Notes: generated by a model not told the origin, from the letters alone. 64,000 nucleotides of DNA from Trinickia dabaoshanensis (GCF_002879885.1 NZ_PNYA01000033.1:19202-83201); one strand, 5' to 3'. Positions 29,596 to 38,321 are shown, numbered from the stretch's first letter. Program-made: numbers and translations.

Positions 29596-30804
29596 TTACG
29601 GCTCGAGCTTCACTTTCATCCAGCCGGGTTGACGCTTGTCGAAGGCCTTGTAGGCATCGATGGCACTCATGATCGGCTCGCGCTGAGTAAGGATCGCGAT
29701 CGGATCGACGGAGCCGTTACGCACCAGACGAACGAGTTCGGGCAAGATCGCGCGGTGATTGCAATTGCCCATATGAATTCGTAGATTCCGATTCATCGCT
29801 TCGCCGAGCGGGAAACGCGCGAGGCTCGGCGGATAGACGCCGATGACGCCGATCGTGCCGGCCTTGGCGACGGACTTCACGGCCCATTGAATCGCCTGCG
29901 TCGGCCCGCTTCCGGGCTTCCATTGGCCGTCGCGTGCGCTTTGCGCCTGCTCCGGCGCCACTTCTTTGACCTCGGTGTCGAACATTTCATGCTGCTGCCC
30001 GTCAGCCGCGGGGCCCTTATCGGCACGCTCGGCGTCCACGCCGACCGCATCGATCACGCGATCCACGCCGATGCCGCCCGTCAGGGTCCGGAGTGCCTCC
30101 ACCGGGTCCTCTCGATCGAAATCGATCGGCTCCGCGCCCTGCGCGCGTGCCATCGCGAGGCGCGATTCGAGCCGGTCGATCGCGAAGATGCGGCCCGCGC
30201 CCATCAATCGCGCGCTCGCGATCGCGAATTGCCCCACCGGCCCCGCGCCGAATACGGCCACCGTATCGCCCAGCCCGACTCGCGCGAGTTGCGCGCCGAA
30301 CCAGCCTGTCGGAAAGATATCGGACATGAGGATGGCTCGATCGTCGTCGATATCGTCGGGCAGACGCACGAGGCTTGCCGCGGCAAGCGGCGTGCGTGCG
30401 TATTGGGCTTGCAAGCCCTGAAACGGCCCGGTGTCCTTCGGTCCACCGAAAAACGCGGTACCGGCGAGCGGTCCGTTCGGGTTGGCGTTGTCGCACTGCG
30501 CCGTATAACCCGATCGGCAGTACGAGCAGTAGCCGCACGAGATAGTGGAAGGAATCAGCACACGATCGCCTTAGGCGAGATTGCGCACGCCCGCGCCCAC
30601 TTCCTCGACGATGCCCACACCCTCATTGCCCAAGATCGTACCGGGCTGCATGCCGCTGAACGTCCCTCGAACCATATGCAAATCGGTGCCGCATATGGCA
30701 CTCGAGGTCAAACGCACGATGGCGTCGGTCGGTGCCTGCATCTTCGGATCGGGGACCGTATCCAGTCGAATATCGCCGATGCCGTGAAATACCACTGCCT
30801 TCAT
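29596..30804 (-). pseudogene. Zinc-dependent alcohol dehydrogenase interrupted by one in-frame TAA
   Basis: The two parts encode a GroES-like zinc dehydrogenase of about 400 residues. The first part (30804 to 30574) carries the catalytic-zinc region (SSAICGTDLHMVRGTF) and GNEGVGIVEEVGAGV. A TAA at 30571-30573 then stops the frame after VRNLA. The same frame continues at once with GDRVLIPSTISCGYCSYC (structural-zinc cysteines) and the NAD-binding VAVFGAGPVGQFAIASARL, and runs to 29596 without another stop. A GTG at 30561 could restart translation, but the product would lack the catalytic zinc ligands. It may be a recent nonsense mutation, a sequencing error or a recoded codon. Confidence 0.8.
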
Positions 30805-30847
30805 AGTGACCTCCCTTCAATACGGTTGGATTCGGTTCCGTAGGCAA

Positions 30848-30861
30848 GCAAGGGCGGGTCC
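30848..30861 (-). promoter_or_regulatory. Candidate sigma-54 promoter before the zinc dehydrogenase
   Basis: Read on the minus strand this is GGACCCGCCCTTGC, followed by TTGC again. The GG-N10-GC spacing and TTGCT -12 region fit, while the -24 hexamer differs from GGCACG at two positions. It is 43 bases before the start codon. Confidence 0.4.
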
Positions 30862-30875
30862 TGCGATAGCGCCCG

Positions 30876-33539
30876 CTAGGCATGCGCCGTGAGGCGCTTG
30901 ATTTCTCCGGCCAGCGCGTCGATCGGTACCGGCTTCACGAAGTGCGCGCGGAACCCCGCGCGTGCCGTGCGCTCGCGCACAGCGGGATCGCTATGGCCCG
31001 TCAATGCGATGGCCGGGGGCGACGCACCGTCGTATGTGCGCGCCATATCGCGAATCGCCGCCAATACGTCGCAACCGTCCTGATCGCCCAGCGAGATATC
31101 GCACACGACGATGCCGGGCCAATCCGACGGCGTGGTTTCGCGCAGGCGCCGCAACGCGTCGTCGCCCGAGGTGGCGAGTTCGACTTGCGCGCCATTGGCG
31201 ACGAGCGCCGCTTCGAGCGCGTCGCGGGCCTCTTCGTCGTCGTCGATCGCCAGGACATTGATCCCGTCGAGCCGCGCGCTGGCGGGTGCAATGGGGGCCA
31301 CCTGCCCGTCAGCGCCGACGACCGGCAGCAGCGGCAAGCACGCCACGTATGCCACGCGGCCATCCACGGCCATCGGCCGGAACGTCCCTCCAGCGGCGCC
31401 CAACGTATGCTCGGCCTCCGCCGCCTGCTCATCGGAGAGCGGCGCCGGCTCACCGCGCGCACCGACGACGGCGAGCCAAGCCGTATTGTTCTCGCGCTGG
31501 GCCCGCAACTCCACCCGCGCGCCCGGCGGCGCATGCTCGATCTCGTTGGCGCAAAGCATCGCCACGACGCGCTGAATTTGCTCGGTCTCCCCGGCGACCG
31601 GGATATCCGGATCGGCCACCCGCAAACCGAAATCGATCCCTTGCTTGCTCGCCTCCGTCGCGACGCGCGCCCCGATCGCCGCCGCGAGATCGCCCACCCG
31701 CATCGGTTGCGCGGCAAGCTTGCGCTGCGTGTGCTCGAGCTCTCCTTGCTCCAGTTGCAACGCCCACATGCGCGCATACACGCCGCCCTGGCGCGCGAGC
31801 AATTGCTCGTGCCGGCCTTGCTCGACGATGCGCCCATGTTCCATCACGAGGATGTGATCGGCATCGACGATGGTCGATAACCGGTGTGCTATCACGACCG
31901 AGGTGCGCCCCTCGGCCAGCCGCCGAAACTCGTTTTGAATCGCGCGCTCCGAGCGCGTGTCGAGCGCAGAGGTGGCCTCGTCGAATACGATGATCGGCGG
32001 GTCCTTCAAGAACGCGCGCGCGATCGCGATGCGCTGCCGCTCGCCGCCCGAGAGCCGCACGCCACGCTCGCCGACGCGCGTGTCGTAATGATCGGGCAGG
32101 CGTTCGACGAACTCGTCGAGCTGCGCCGCACGCGCGGCTCGCACGATATCGGCGCGTGTCGCGTTCGCATGCCCGTAGCCGATGTTGTAGGCGATCGTTT
32201 CGTTGAAGAGCACCGTGTCTTGCGGCACGATGCCGATCGCCCGGCGCAGCGAGTGGCGCGTGACTAGGCGCACGTCCTGCCCATCGATCGTCACGCGGCC
32301 GCTAGTCGGGGCGTACAGGCGAAAGAGCAGCCGCATGAGCGTCGATTTGCCCGAGCCGCTTCCGCCCACGACCGCGAGCGTGGTGCCGGCCTTCGCGCGA
32401 AAGTCGACATCGTGCAAGATTTGACGCGCGGGGTCGTAGCCGAACTCCACGTGTTCGAACGCGATCTCGCCCGCCGTCACCACGAGCGGCATCGCACCGG
32501 GCTCGTCGCGATCCTCGTCGGCCGTTGCGTCGCCGCCTTCGAGACTGTCGGCGGCCAGCACGATGAACATCCGCTCGACGTTCACGAGCGCGTCGTTGGT
32601 CTCGCGAAACACGAACCCGAGCGTATTGAGCGGCATACATACCTGAACGATGTAGGCGTTCACGAGCACGAGATCGCCGAGCGTCATCCGCCCCGCCACG
32701 ACGTATTGCACCGCGAGCAACATCATCACCGCGATTCCCAGGCACACGATCGCGCTCTGCCCCAAATGCAATGCGGTGAGCGCCCGCTGATTGGCCAGCC
32801 GCGCGACGATCCATTGCGACAGCACGCCCCGGTAGCGCGCCGTTTCGATGTCTTCGGCGGCGAAGTATTTCACCGTCTCGTAGTTGAGCATGCTGTCGAC
32901 GAGCCGGCTATCCGAGGCCGACTCCAAGCGATTGACCTCGCGCTGAACGAGCATGCGACGGCGCGTGAAGATGACCGTGTAGGTCGCGTATCCGGCCAGC
33001 GTCGCGGCAATGATCCAGATGAACGCAATCGTGAAATTGCTGGCGATGATGCCCATGACGGTGCCGATTTCGATGAACGCGGGCAAGATCGTAAAGAGCC
33101 CCACACCGAGCAGATAACCGACCCCGTCGGTACCCTTTTGCACGTCGCGCACGATCGAACCCGTCTCGCGCTGCGAGTGGTACCGTGCCCCCAGCCGATG
33201 CAAGCGCGCGAACGTCCGCTCGGCAAGCCCCGCGACCGTATGCTGCGTAACGGTGCTGAACACGACGTCGCGCGCCTCGCCGAGCGCATCGCCGATGAAG
33301 CGCAACAACGCATAGCCCAATACGAGAAACACGGGAAACAACGCGAGCGCGGTACGGTGTCCGAGATCGTCGATGATCGCGCGCAAGGCGAGCGGCACCG
33401 ATACCCCGGCGAGCTTGGCCACGACCATCAACGCGGCGGCGCCGAACGTCTGCTTGCGATACCGCCACATCGCGAACCAGAGATCGGCCGCGATGCGCCC
33501 CTTCACTTTTGCCTGTATGCGCCGCCCGATTCGCTTCAC
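30876..33539 (-). CDS. Atm1-type ABC exporter fused to a degenerate HATPase-like region and a receiver domain
   Basis: This is an 887-residue fusion. Residues 25-310 are the six-helix exporter domain. Residues 355-590 are the ATPase: Walker A GGSGSGKST (392-400), signature LSGGE (496-500), Walker B IIVFDE (516-521) and the switch His 552. The close match to VPQDTVLFNETIAYNI places it with the Atm1/HMT1 half-transporters. Residues 612-735 resemble a histidine-kinase ATPase region with an N-box-like MLCANEIEHAPPG, but no G boxes are evident. Residues 759-885 are a receiver with D767/D768, phospho-acceptor D814, T847 and K869 all present. There is no output domain. It follows, and overlaps by four bases, the small gene upstream. 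The substrate and the kinase are unknown. Confidence 0.88.
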   Translation of the reverse strand: MKRIGRRIQAKVKGRIAADLWFAMWRYRKQTFGAAALMVVAKLAGVSVPLALRAIIDDLGHRTALALFPVFLVLGYALLRFIGDALGEARDVVFSTVTQHTVAGLAERTFARLHRLGARYHSQRETGSIVRDVQKGTDGVGYLLGVGLFTILPAFIEIGTVMGIIASNFTIAFIWIIAATLAGYATYTVIFTRRRMLVQREVNRLESASDSRLVDSMLNYETVKYFAAEDIETARYRGVLSQWIVARLANQRALTALHLGQSAIVCLGIAVMMLLAVQYVVAGRMTLGDLVLVNAYIVQVCMPLNTLGFVFRETNDALVNVERMFIVLAADSLEGGDATADEDRDEPGAMPLVVTAGEIAFEHVEFGYDPARQILHDVDFRAKAGTTLAVVGGSGSGKSTLMRLLFRLYAPTSGRVTIDGQDVRLVTRHSLRRAIGIVPQDTVLFNETIAYNIGYGHANATRADIVRAARAAQLDEFVERLPDHYDTRVGERGVRLSGGERQRIAIARAFLKDPPIIVFDEATSALDTRSERAIQNEFRRLAEGRTSVVIAHRLSTIVDADHILVMEHGRIVEQGRHEQLLARQGGVYARMWALQLEQGELEHTQRKLAAQPMRVGDLAAAIGARVATEASKQGIDFGLRVADPDIPVAGETEQIQRVVAMLCANEIEHAPPGARVELRAQRENNTAWLAVVGARGEPAPLSDEQAAEAEHTLGAAGGTFRPMAVDGRVAYVACLPLLPVVGADGQVAPIAPASARLDGINVLAIDDDEEARDALEAALVANGAQVELATSGDDALRRLRETTPSDWPGIVVCDISLGDQDGCDVLAAIRDMARTYDGASPPAIALTGHSDPAVRERTARAGFRAHFVKPVPIDALAGEIKRLTAHA

Positions 33540-33925
33540 GCCCGCCCTCGTTCGGCGTCGGCCAGGAACGATTCATCGATGCCTATCATTAGGTTGCACT
33601 CGTCGAGGCCGGCGCCGCTGGCGGGCAGATGGCGCTGAAACGCATCCTCGGCGCGTAGGCGCAGCGCCTCGCGCGCTTGCAGCCGCTTCGCCCCGGGCAA
33701 CGCCGCATAGCGCGCGACGACGCTGGGCTCGAGCACGAGGCTCACCGCGCAGCGCGAGTCGAGAATGCTCATATTGCCTGCCGACGCAACCCAGGACACC
33801 TGGATCGTGACCGCGCCGTCGGAGCCCGTCACGTGCGTGATGGAAGTGGTCGGAAACGGGAAACTCTTGAACAGGGCATGTTCCATTTCGGCAAGGCTTC
33901 GCCGTGTGTCGAGCAACTCGGTCAT
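33536..33925 (-). CDS. Small conserved hypothetical protein (DUF3022-like)
   Basis: This 129-residue protein has an N-terminal helix (SLAEMEHALFKSFPF), a central beta-rich part (AVTIQVSWVASAGN and DSRCAVSLVL) and a C-terminal helical stretch (AREALRLRAEDAFQRHL). From memory it resembles the short Burkholderia proteins annotated DUF3022, and I could not verify that. Its stop overlaps the ABC-receiver start, so the two are translationally coupled. It shares the sigma-54-like promoter at 34000-34013. The function is unknown. Confidence 0.7.
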   Translation of the reverse strand: MTELLDTRRSLAEMEHALFKSFPFPTTSITHVTGSDGAVTIQVSWVASAGNMSILDSRCAVSLVLEPSVVARYAALPGAKRLQAREALRLRAEDAFQRHLPASGAGLDECNLMIGIDESFLADAERGRA

Positions 33926-33999
33926 CGACTCTCCTCATCACGGTTAGGGGGCGGGCGACGACGCAGAAAAGCGCTGCGCGTGCCGCATACACGATAGAC

Positions 34000-34013
34000 G
34001 CAATGCGCGTTCC
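34000..34013 (-). promoter_or_regulatory. Candidate sigma-54 promoter for the ABC-receiver operon
   Basis: On the minus strand: TGGAACGCGCATTGCG. It has the invariant GG and GC ten bases apart and a perfect TTGC. Only the C-to-A change in the -24 half departs from consensus. It is 74 bases before the start at 33925. Confidence 0.6.
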
Positions 34014-34045
34014 AGGGATTCGGCGGCGACGTTCCCGCGGTTCGC

Positions 34046-34059
34046 GGCATGCCCCTTGC
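34046..34059 (+). promoter_or_regulatory. Sigma-54 promoter for the Gly-rich secreted protein
   Basis: GGCATGCCCCTTGC followed by A is an exact GGCAYG-N4-TTGC element. It is 68 bases before the start at 34128 and stands back to back with the minus-strand copy at 34000-34013. Confidence 0.7.
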
Positions 34060-34127
34060 AGCATTGAAAGCGTGCGTGCGGAGTTGAATGAACGCGCATC
34101 TCGCAACCATTTTGACGGAGGACCATC

Positions 34128-34526
34128 ATGAAGACCTCGACGAAGAAGACCCTATTGGTTTCGATGCTGGCGCTCGCTTGCGCGGGCGGTGCCTATGCCC
34201 AGGGTGCGGCCGGTGCCGGCGGCGCGGGCGGCTCCGGTGGCGGAGCGGCCGGTGCGGCAGGCGGTACGGGCGGGACCGGCGGCGGCACGCGCGGCGGGAC
34301 CGGCGTGGCCCCGAGCGGCAATACGTTGTCGCAGCCGGGTGTTCAACCCGGTATGAGCGGTGCGAACTCGAGCGGTGGATACGGCAGCCCCGGCGATACC
34401 GGATCGGAATCGGGACGCACCTCGGGCCGCTATAGCAAGTCGCGCAACATGACCCACAGTCCTTCCGATTCGACGGGCGGCTACTCGCCTCGGCAAGAGG
34501 GGCAAACGAGCAACGGGCAGCAGTAA
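34128..34526 (+). CDS. Glycine-rich secreted protein
   Basis: This 132-residue protein has a clear signal peptide (MKTSTKKTLLVSMLALACAG, cleavage after GAYA). A long Gly/Ala-rich low-complexity stretch (residues 25-65) is followed by a Ser/Gly/Tyr-rich polar tail. GACGGAGGA precedes the ATG. Such proteins are common in Burkholderiaceae and their function is unknown. It has its own sigma-54-like promoter and a strong terminator, so it is probably made as a single-gene transcript. Confidence 0.72.
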   Translation: MKTSTKKTLLVSMLALACAGGAYAQGAAGAGGAGGSGGGAAGAAGGTGGTGGGTRGGTGVAPSGNTLSQPGVQPGMSGANSSGGYGSPGDTGSESGRTSGRYSKSRNMTHSPSDSTGGYSPRQEGQTSNGQQ

Positions 34527-34541
34527 CCCGGGGCGCTCGTA

Positions 34542-34575
34542 GCCGACGGGCCGGCGTAGGCGCCGGCCCGTCGGC
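34542..34575. terminator. 14-bp perfect hairpin between convergent genes
   Basis: GCCGACGGGCCGGC and GCCGGCCCGTCGGC flank a six-base loop and are followed by CGTTAT. It lies between the Gly-rich protein gene and transketolase, which converge here. It probably works as a terminator for both. Confidence 0.7.
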
Positions 34576-34596
34576 CGTTATAGCAACACCGCCCCA

Positions 34597-36690
34597 TCAA
34601 TTTCCGCCCGGCAGCCCTGAACTTGCCACGACACGCGCGATTTGCCGCTTGGCGGCTTCGTAGACATGCTCGGGCGTGAAGCCGAACTTGCCTTGCAGAT
34701 CGCGCATCGGCGCCGAGGCACCGAACGTATGCATGGCGATCGTCTCGCCGAAGCGCCCGACGTACCGGTCCCATCCGAGCGACGCGCCCTGTTCGACGGC
34801 CACGCGCGCATCCACTTCCGGCGGCAACACGGCGTCCCGATACGCACGGCCTTGGAGCTCGAAGACATACCAAGACGGCATCGACACCACGCGCGCGGCG
34901 ATCCCCTCCCGCGTCAAGCGCTCGTAGGTCTGCATGCAGACGTGCACCTCGCTGCCCGTCGCGAGCAGCAACACGCTGGGCGCCGCCCCGTTCGGGGGAT
35001 CCGCGAGGACGTATGCACCGCGCCGCACGCCCTCGGCGTCGGCGCACCGGGTGCGATCGAGCGTGGGCACCGGTTGACGCGACAGCACGAGCGCGGTGGG
35101 GCGCCGGCGCGCCGACAACGCCATGCGCCAGGCTTGCGTCACCTCATTGGCATCCGCCGGGCGCAGCACCGTCAATCCCGGCACGGCGCGCAGCGAGGCA
35201 AGCTGCTCGACCGGTTGATGGGTCGGCCCGTCCTCGCCAAGGCCGATCGAGTCATGCGTGAAGACGAAAACGACCGGGATTTCCATCAACGCGGCAAGGC
35301 GAATCGGCGGCTTCATATAGTCGCTGAAGATCAAAAACGTGCCCGTGTAGGGCCGCAGATTCGATAGAGCAAGCCCGTTCGCGACGGCGCCCATCGCGTG
35401 CTCGCGCACGCCGAAGTGCAGGTTGCGGCCGTGCGGGTCCTCGGCCGAGAAACTACCCGCGCCGTCGAACTTGAGCAGCGTCTTGGTGGAGGGCGCGAGG
35501 TCCGCTGCGCCGCCCAATATCCAAGGCACGCGCGGCGCGATGGCGTTGAGCACTTCGCCCGATGACGCGCGCGTCGCCTCGCCCTTTGAATCGGGCGCGA
35601 ACGAAGGCAAACCGTCATCCCATCCGTCAGGCAGCGCATGCCGTTCGATCAACTCCAATTCACGCGCCAGCTCCGGGTACTTGCGCGCGTATTGCTCGAA
35701 CGATGCGAGCCATGTTTGCCACGCTTGCGCCCCGCGCGCGCCGATGCCTTCGGCGAACCGCTCGTGCACATGAGGCGGCACGTAGAACTGCTTTTCCTCG
35801 GGCCACCCATAGGCGCGCTTGGCCAGTGCCACTTCCTCTTCACCTAACGCGTCGCTATGCGCGGCCGAGGTACCTTCCTTATGCGGCGCGCCCCAGCCGA
35901 TGACGCTCTGCACGACGATCAAGGTGGGTGCATCGCTCGTCCGCGCCGCATCGTTCAGCGCGGCTTCGAGGGCGTCGCGATCATTGGCGTCTTCGACGGT
36001 CAGCGTATGCCAGCCGTAGCCTTTGAAGCGCGCCTGCACATCGTCGCTATACGCGAGATCGGTGTGCCCTTCGATCGTCACGCGATTGCTGTCGTAGATC
36101 CACGTGAGGTTCGACAAGCGAAGGTGCCCCGCCAGCGAAGCCGCTTCATGCGAGATGCCTTCCATTAGATCGCCGTCGCCGGCCAGCGCGTAGACGCGAT
36201 AGTCGAACAGATCGAAGCCGTCGCGGTTGTATCGCGCCGCATACCAGCGCGAGGCGATAGCCATGCCCACGCTGTTGCCGAGCCCCTGCCCGAGCGGGCC
36301 GGTGGTCGTCTCCACACCCGTGGTCATGCGGTACTCCGGATGTCCCGGCGTTTTACTGTCGAGTTGACGAAACCGGCGAATGTCGTCGAGCGAGACCGCG
36401 GGTGCCTGCGTCGCTCGGCCCTCGTCGTCGACCGCTTTGACGCCGGCCAAATGCAGGACCGAATACAGCAGCATCGAAGCGTGACCGACGGACAGAACGA
36501 AACGGTCGCGATTGGGCCATAGCGGCTCGTTCGGGTCGTAGCGCAGATGGCGTTGCCAAAGCTGATACACGACGGGCGCCAACGCCATCGGCGCGCCGGC
36601 ATGGCCCGAATTGGCCTTTTGCACGGCATCCATCGACAACGTGCGAATGGTGTCGATACAAAGCTTGTCGAGTGCGGGGTCTGAATGCAT
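34597..36690 (-). CDS. tkt: Transketolase
   Basis: This 697-residue thiamine-diphosphate enzyme moves two-carbon units between sugar phosphates in the pentose phosphate and Calvin pathways. It has the N-terminal NSGHAGAPMALAPV (most family members have GHPG, here GHAG), the active-site SVGHASMLLYS, the ThDP-metal motif GDGDLMEGISHEAAS, and FGVREHAMGAVANGLAL in the pyrimidine domain. I use the ATG at 36690; the ATG at 36738 would add 16 residues. The divergent sigma-54-like element at 36735 suggests that this is a conditionally expressed second copy, not the housekeeping one. That is inference. Confidence 0.92.
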   Translation of the reverse strand: MHSDPALDKLCIDTIRTLSMDAVQKANSGHAGAPMALAPVVYQLWQRHLRYDPNEPLWPNRDRFVLSVGHASMLLYSVLHLAGVKAVDDEGRATQAPAVSLDDIRRFRQLDSKTPGHPEYRMTTGVETTTGPLGQGLGNSVGMAIASRWYAARYNRDGFDLFDYRVYALAGDGDLMEGISHEAASLAGHLRLSNLTWIYDSNRVTIEGHTDLAYSDDVQARFKGYGWHTLTVEDANDRDALEAALNDAARTSDAPTLIVVQSVIGWGAPHKEGTSAAHSDALGEEEVALAKRAYGWPEEKQFYVPPHVHERFAEGIGARGAQAWQTWLASFEQYARKYPELARELELIERHALPDGWDDGLPSFAPDSKGEATRASSGEVLNAIAPRVPWILGGAADLAPSTKTLLKFDGAGSFSAEDPHGRNLHFGVREHAMGAVANGLALSNLRPYTGTFLIFSDYMKPPIRLAALMEIPVVFVFTHDSIGLGEDGPTHQPVEQLASLRAVPGLTVLRPADANEVTQAWRMALSARRRPTALVLSRQPVPTLDRTRCADAEGVRRGAYVLADPPNGAAPSVLLLATGSEVHVCMQTYERLTREGIAARVVSMPSWYVFELQGRAYRDAVLPPEVDARVAVEQGASLGWDRYVGRFGETIAMHTFGASAPMRDLQGKFGFTPEHVYEAAKRQIARVVASSGLPGGN

Positions 36691-36734
36691 TGCATGCGTC
36701 CTTATGAAGGGTTGCAACCGAACAATCGAAACGA

Positions 36735-36748
36735 GCAACGCCTATACC
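36735..36748 (-). promoter_or_regulatory. Candidate sigma-54 promoter before transketolase
   Basis: On the minus strand: TGGTATAGGCGTTGCT. The GG-N10-GC spacing and the TTGCT half match; the -24 half is weak. It is 44 bases before the transketolase start. Confidence 0.4.
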
Positions 36749-36756
36749 CACGATTC

Positions 36757-36786
36757 ACCTGCAAAGGCTGCATCGCCGCTGCAGGT
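36757..36786. promoter_or_regulatory. Inverted repeat between divergent sigma-54-like promoters
   Basis: ACCTGCA and TGCAGGT flank 16 bases. It stands upstream of both the transketolase and DUF2795 candidate promoters, where an enhancer-binding activator would sit. It could equally be a chance hairpin. Confidence 0.3.
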
Positions 36787-36861
36787 TTTACGAAAGACCC
36801 ACACGTGACACACCGCTCGTTCGCGGCGGCCGCGCGCGCCACGCCGCGGCGCCCCGCGCAA

Positions 36862-36875
36862 GGAACGCTCGTTGC
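36862..36875 (+). promoter_or_regulatory. Candidate sigma-54 promoter for the DUF2795 and PRC-barrel genes
   Basis: GGAACGCTCGTTGCTT has exact GG-N10-GC spacing and TTGCT. The same 16-base string with one change recurs at 42350, before the second PRC-barrel gene. It is 40 bases before the start at 36916. Confidence 0.6.
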
Positions 36876-36915
36876 TTGATTGAAGGCGTGTTCAACTTCA
36901 TCGAAGGAGGCAAAT

Positions 36916-37149
36916 ATGGCGCAGCATCCGGCCCACTCCCAAGACCATCGACACCCGGGACAACCGTCGCCGGTCGCCGTTCAAAAAGCGCTGGCGGGCA
37001 TCGACTACCCCACGACGCGCGAGCACCTGGCCGAAACCGCGCGCAGCCATCACGCGGATCGAGAGATCGTCGAGTTGCTCGACCGGCTACCCGACAAGAA
37101 TTACGACAGCCCCGCTGCCGTGTCGAAGGCCATCGCGCAAGTGCAATAG
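36916..37149 (+). CDS. DUF2795 domain protein
   Basis: This 77-residue protein is almost wholly one DUF2795 domain (AVQKALAGIDYPTTREHLAE, then ELLDRLPDKNYDSPAAVSKA). The first 18 residues are His/Gln/Pro-rich. AAGGAGG lies seven bases before the ATG at 36916. A PRC-barrel gene follows after 73 bases and may share the message. The family often appears with PRC-barrel proteins in stress-related loci. Its molecular role is unknown. Confidence 0.82.
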   Translation: MAQHPAHSQDHRHPGQPSPVAVQKALAGIDYPTTREHLAETARSHHADREIVELLDRLPDKNYDSPAAVSKAIAQVQ

Positions 37150-37222
37150 CGTTCGATGCCGCAAGGCGAGCGAGACACGCGGCATCGGCCATACCGATTG
37201 ATCCACAGTAAAGGAGCAGACC

Positions 37223-37720
37223 ATGAGCATTTCACCCGATCCCATCGGCAGTCGCGGCGAAACCCGCATCGTTGGTAAAGGCAGTGAGACGGCGGAAGGC
37301 CCCGGCCCCTATGTCATGGCGGCGAGCACGCTCGACGGCGACAAGGTCATGAGTTCCGACGGCGAAGATGTCGGCAAGATCAAGGAAATCATGTTGGACG
37401 TCTACACGGGGCGTATTGCTTACGCCGTGATGTCCAGCGGCGGGTTCCTCGGCATCGGCGACAAGCTGCTCGCGATTCCATGGAGCGCGCTGACCTTGGA
37501 TACGGACCGCAAATGCTTTTTGCTTTCCGTGACGAGCGAATCCGTCAAGAACGCGCCGGGCTTCGACAAGGATCATTGGCCGGCCATGGCGGACGTTGCC
37601 TGGGCGAGCGAGTTGCACGATTACTACCGGACCTCGCCTTATTGGAACTCGAATATGGAGCGGGTCGAGACGACGGGCGTCGCCTCCGGCACCGTGCCGG
37701 ATAGAAGCGGCCACCACTAG
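37223..37720 (+). CDS. PRC-barrel domain protein (copy 1)
   Basis: This 165-residue soluble protein has a PRC-barrel fold (about residues 30-110: MAASTLDGDKVMSSDGEDVG, IMLDVYTGRIAYAVMSSGG, LAIPWSALTL). It continues with NAPGFDKDHWPAMADVAW, a motif of this subgroup. AAGGAG precedes the ATG at 37223. It is closely similar across the whole domain to the protein at 42452, so the two are paralogues 5 kb apart. PRC-barrel proteins bind RNA or protein partners; the role here is unknown. Confidence 0.87.
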   Translation: MSISPDPIGSRGETRIVGKGSETAEGPGPYVMAASTLDGDKVMSSDGEDVGKIKEIMLDVYTGRIAYAVMSSGGFLGIGDKLLAIPWSALTLDTDRKCFLLSVTSESVKNAPGFDKDHWPAMADVAWASELHDYYRTSPYWNSNMERVETTGVASGTVPDRSGHH

Positions 37721-37746
37721 GCACCACTAACCCGCGCAGGGCTAGA

Positions 37747-37788
37747 GCGCCGGCCGGCCGCGCCGCAAGATGCGCGGCCGGCCGGCGC
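37747..37788. terminator. 16-bp perfect hairpin between convergent genes
   Basis: GCGCCGGCCGGCCGCG and its exact reverse complement flank a 10-base loop. It separates the convergent PRC-barrel and zinc-finger-like genes. The extreme GC content of the stem would make it a strong bidirectional terminator even without a T-run. Confidence 0.65.
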
Positions 37789-37803
37789 GAGCGCTGCTCG
37801 CTC

Positions 37804-37974
37804 TCAACCGCCGCCGATCCCCTGTAACACCCTGCCTGTCCCCCCGCAGATGGTACAAGGCTGACCTTCCACCATGCCGGTTCCCCGGCACACCCGGCAC
37901 GGGCTCTCACCGACGCCCGGTGCATCCGGTGGCGCTTCGTCCCCGGGATTCTTCGGTTCTTGGGTCTCTTGCAT
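37804..37974 (-). CDS. Small protein with two CxxCxGxG zinc-finger motifs
   Basis: This 56-residue protein has an acidic N-terminal half (MQETQEPKNPGDEAPPDAPG) followed by CRVCRGTGMVEGQPCTICGG, two DnaJ-type CxxCxGxG repeats that should bind one zinc. GGAGGA precedes the ATG at 37974. Such stand-alone modules occur in Burkholderiaceae; they may assist redox or chaperone functions, but none is proven. A sigma-54-like element lies 59 bases upstream. Confidence 0.75.
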   Translation of the reverse strand: MQETQEPKNPGDEAPPDAPGVGESPCRVCRGTGMVEGQPCTICGGTGRVLQGIGGG

Positions 37975-38033
37975 GGGCTTAAGTCCTCCGTGAATGGGCG
38001 CGGCTCGCCCGCGCCGCCGTTGGCTGCGGAGCA

Positions 38034-38047
38034 GCAATTTGCGGGCC
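38034..38047 (-). promoter_or_regulatory. Candidate sigma-54 promoter for the zinc-finger-like protein
   Basis: On the minus strand: GGCCCGCAAATTGCTG. It has one change from GGCACG and a perfect TTGCT, with GG-N10-GC spacing. It is 59 bases before the start at 37974. Confidence 0.55.
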
Positions 38048-38321
38048 GCCGGGCAAGCGGCGCGGCCTGTCCGAAAATGCATGGTTTCGGCACGTGCACT
38101 GACATCGGATTGTGACGAGCGAATTAAAGCGATTCGCATTAACGGTAACCGAACATTTCCGAAAGCCGATGAAAATGGGGAAATTCATTCGCACCCATCA
38201 AAACAAATGGGGCAGCAGACAAAGGCCATTCTTCCATATTGCGAACCGCCGAAGACCGGATTAGTATTGCGCCAACCCCGAATCAAGCCCGGCCTCACCC
38301 AACCAGTCGGGTATTCGAAAC

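Noticed and set aside
30571..30804. Reading the N-terminal piece as an independent small zinc protein
   Set aside because: It ends in mid-fold and the same frame continues directly with the rest of the dehydrogenase.
32412..33638. 408-codon frame on the plus strand
   Set aside because: Antisense of the transporter domain of the ABC fusion; composition is that of a shadow.
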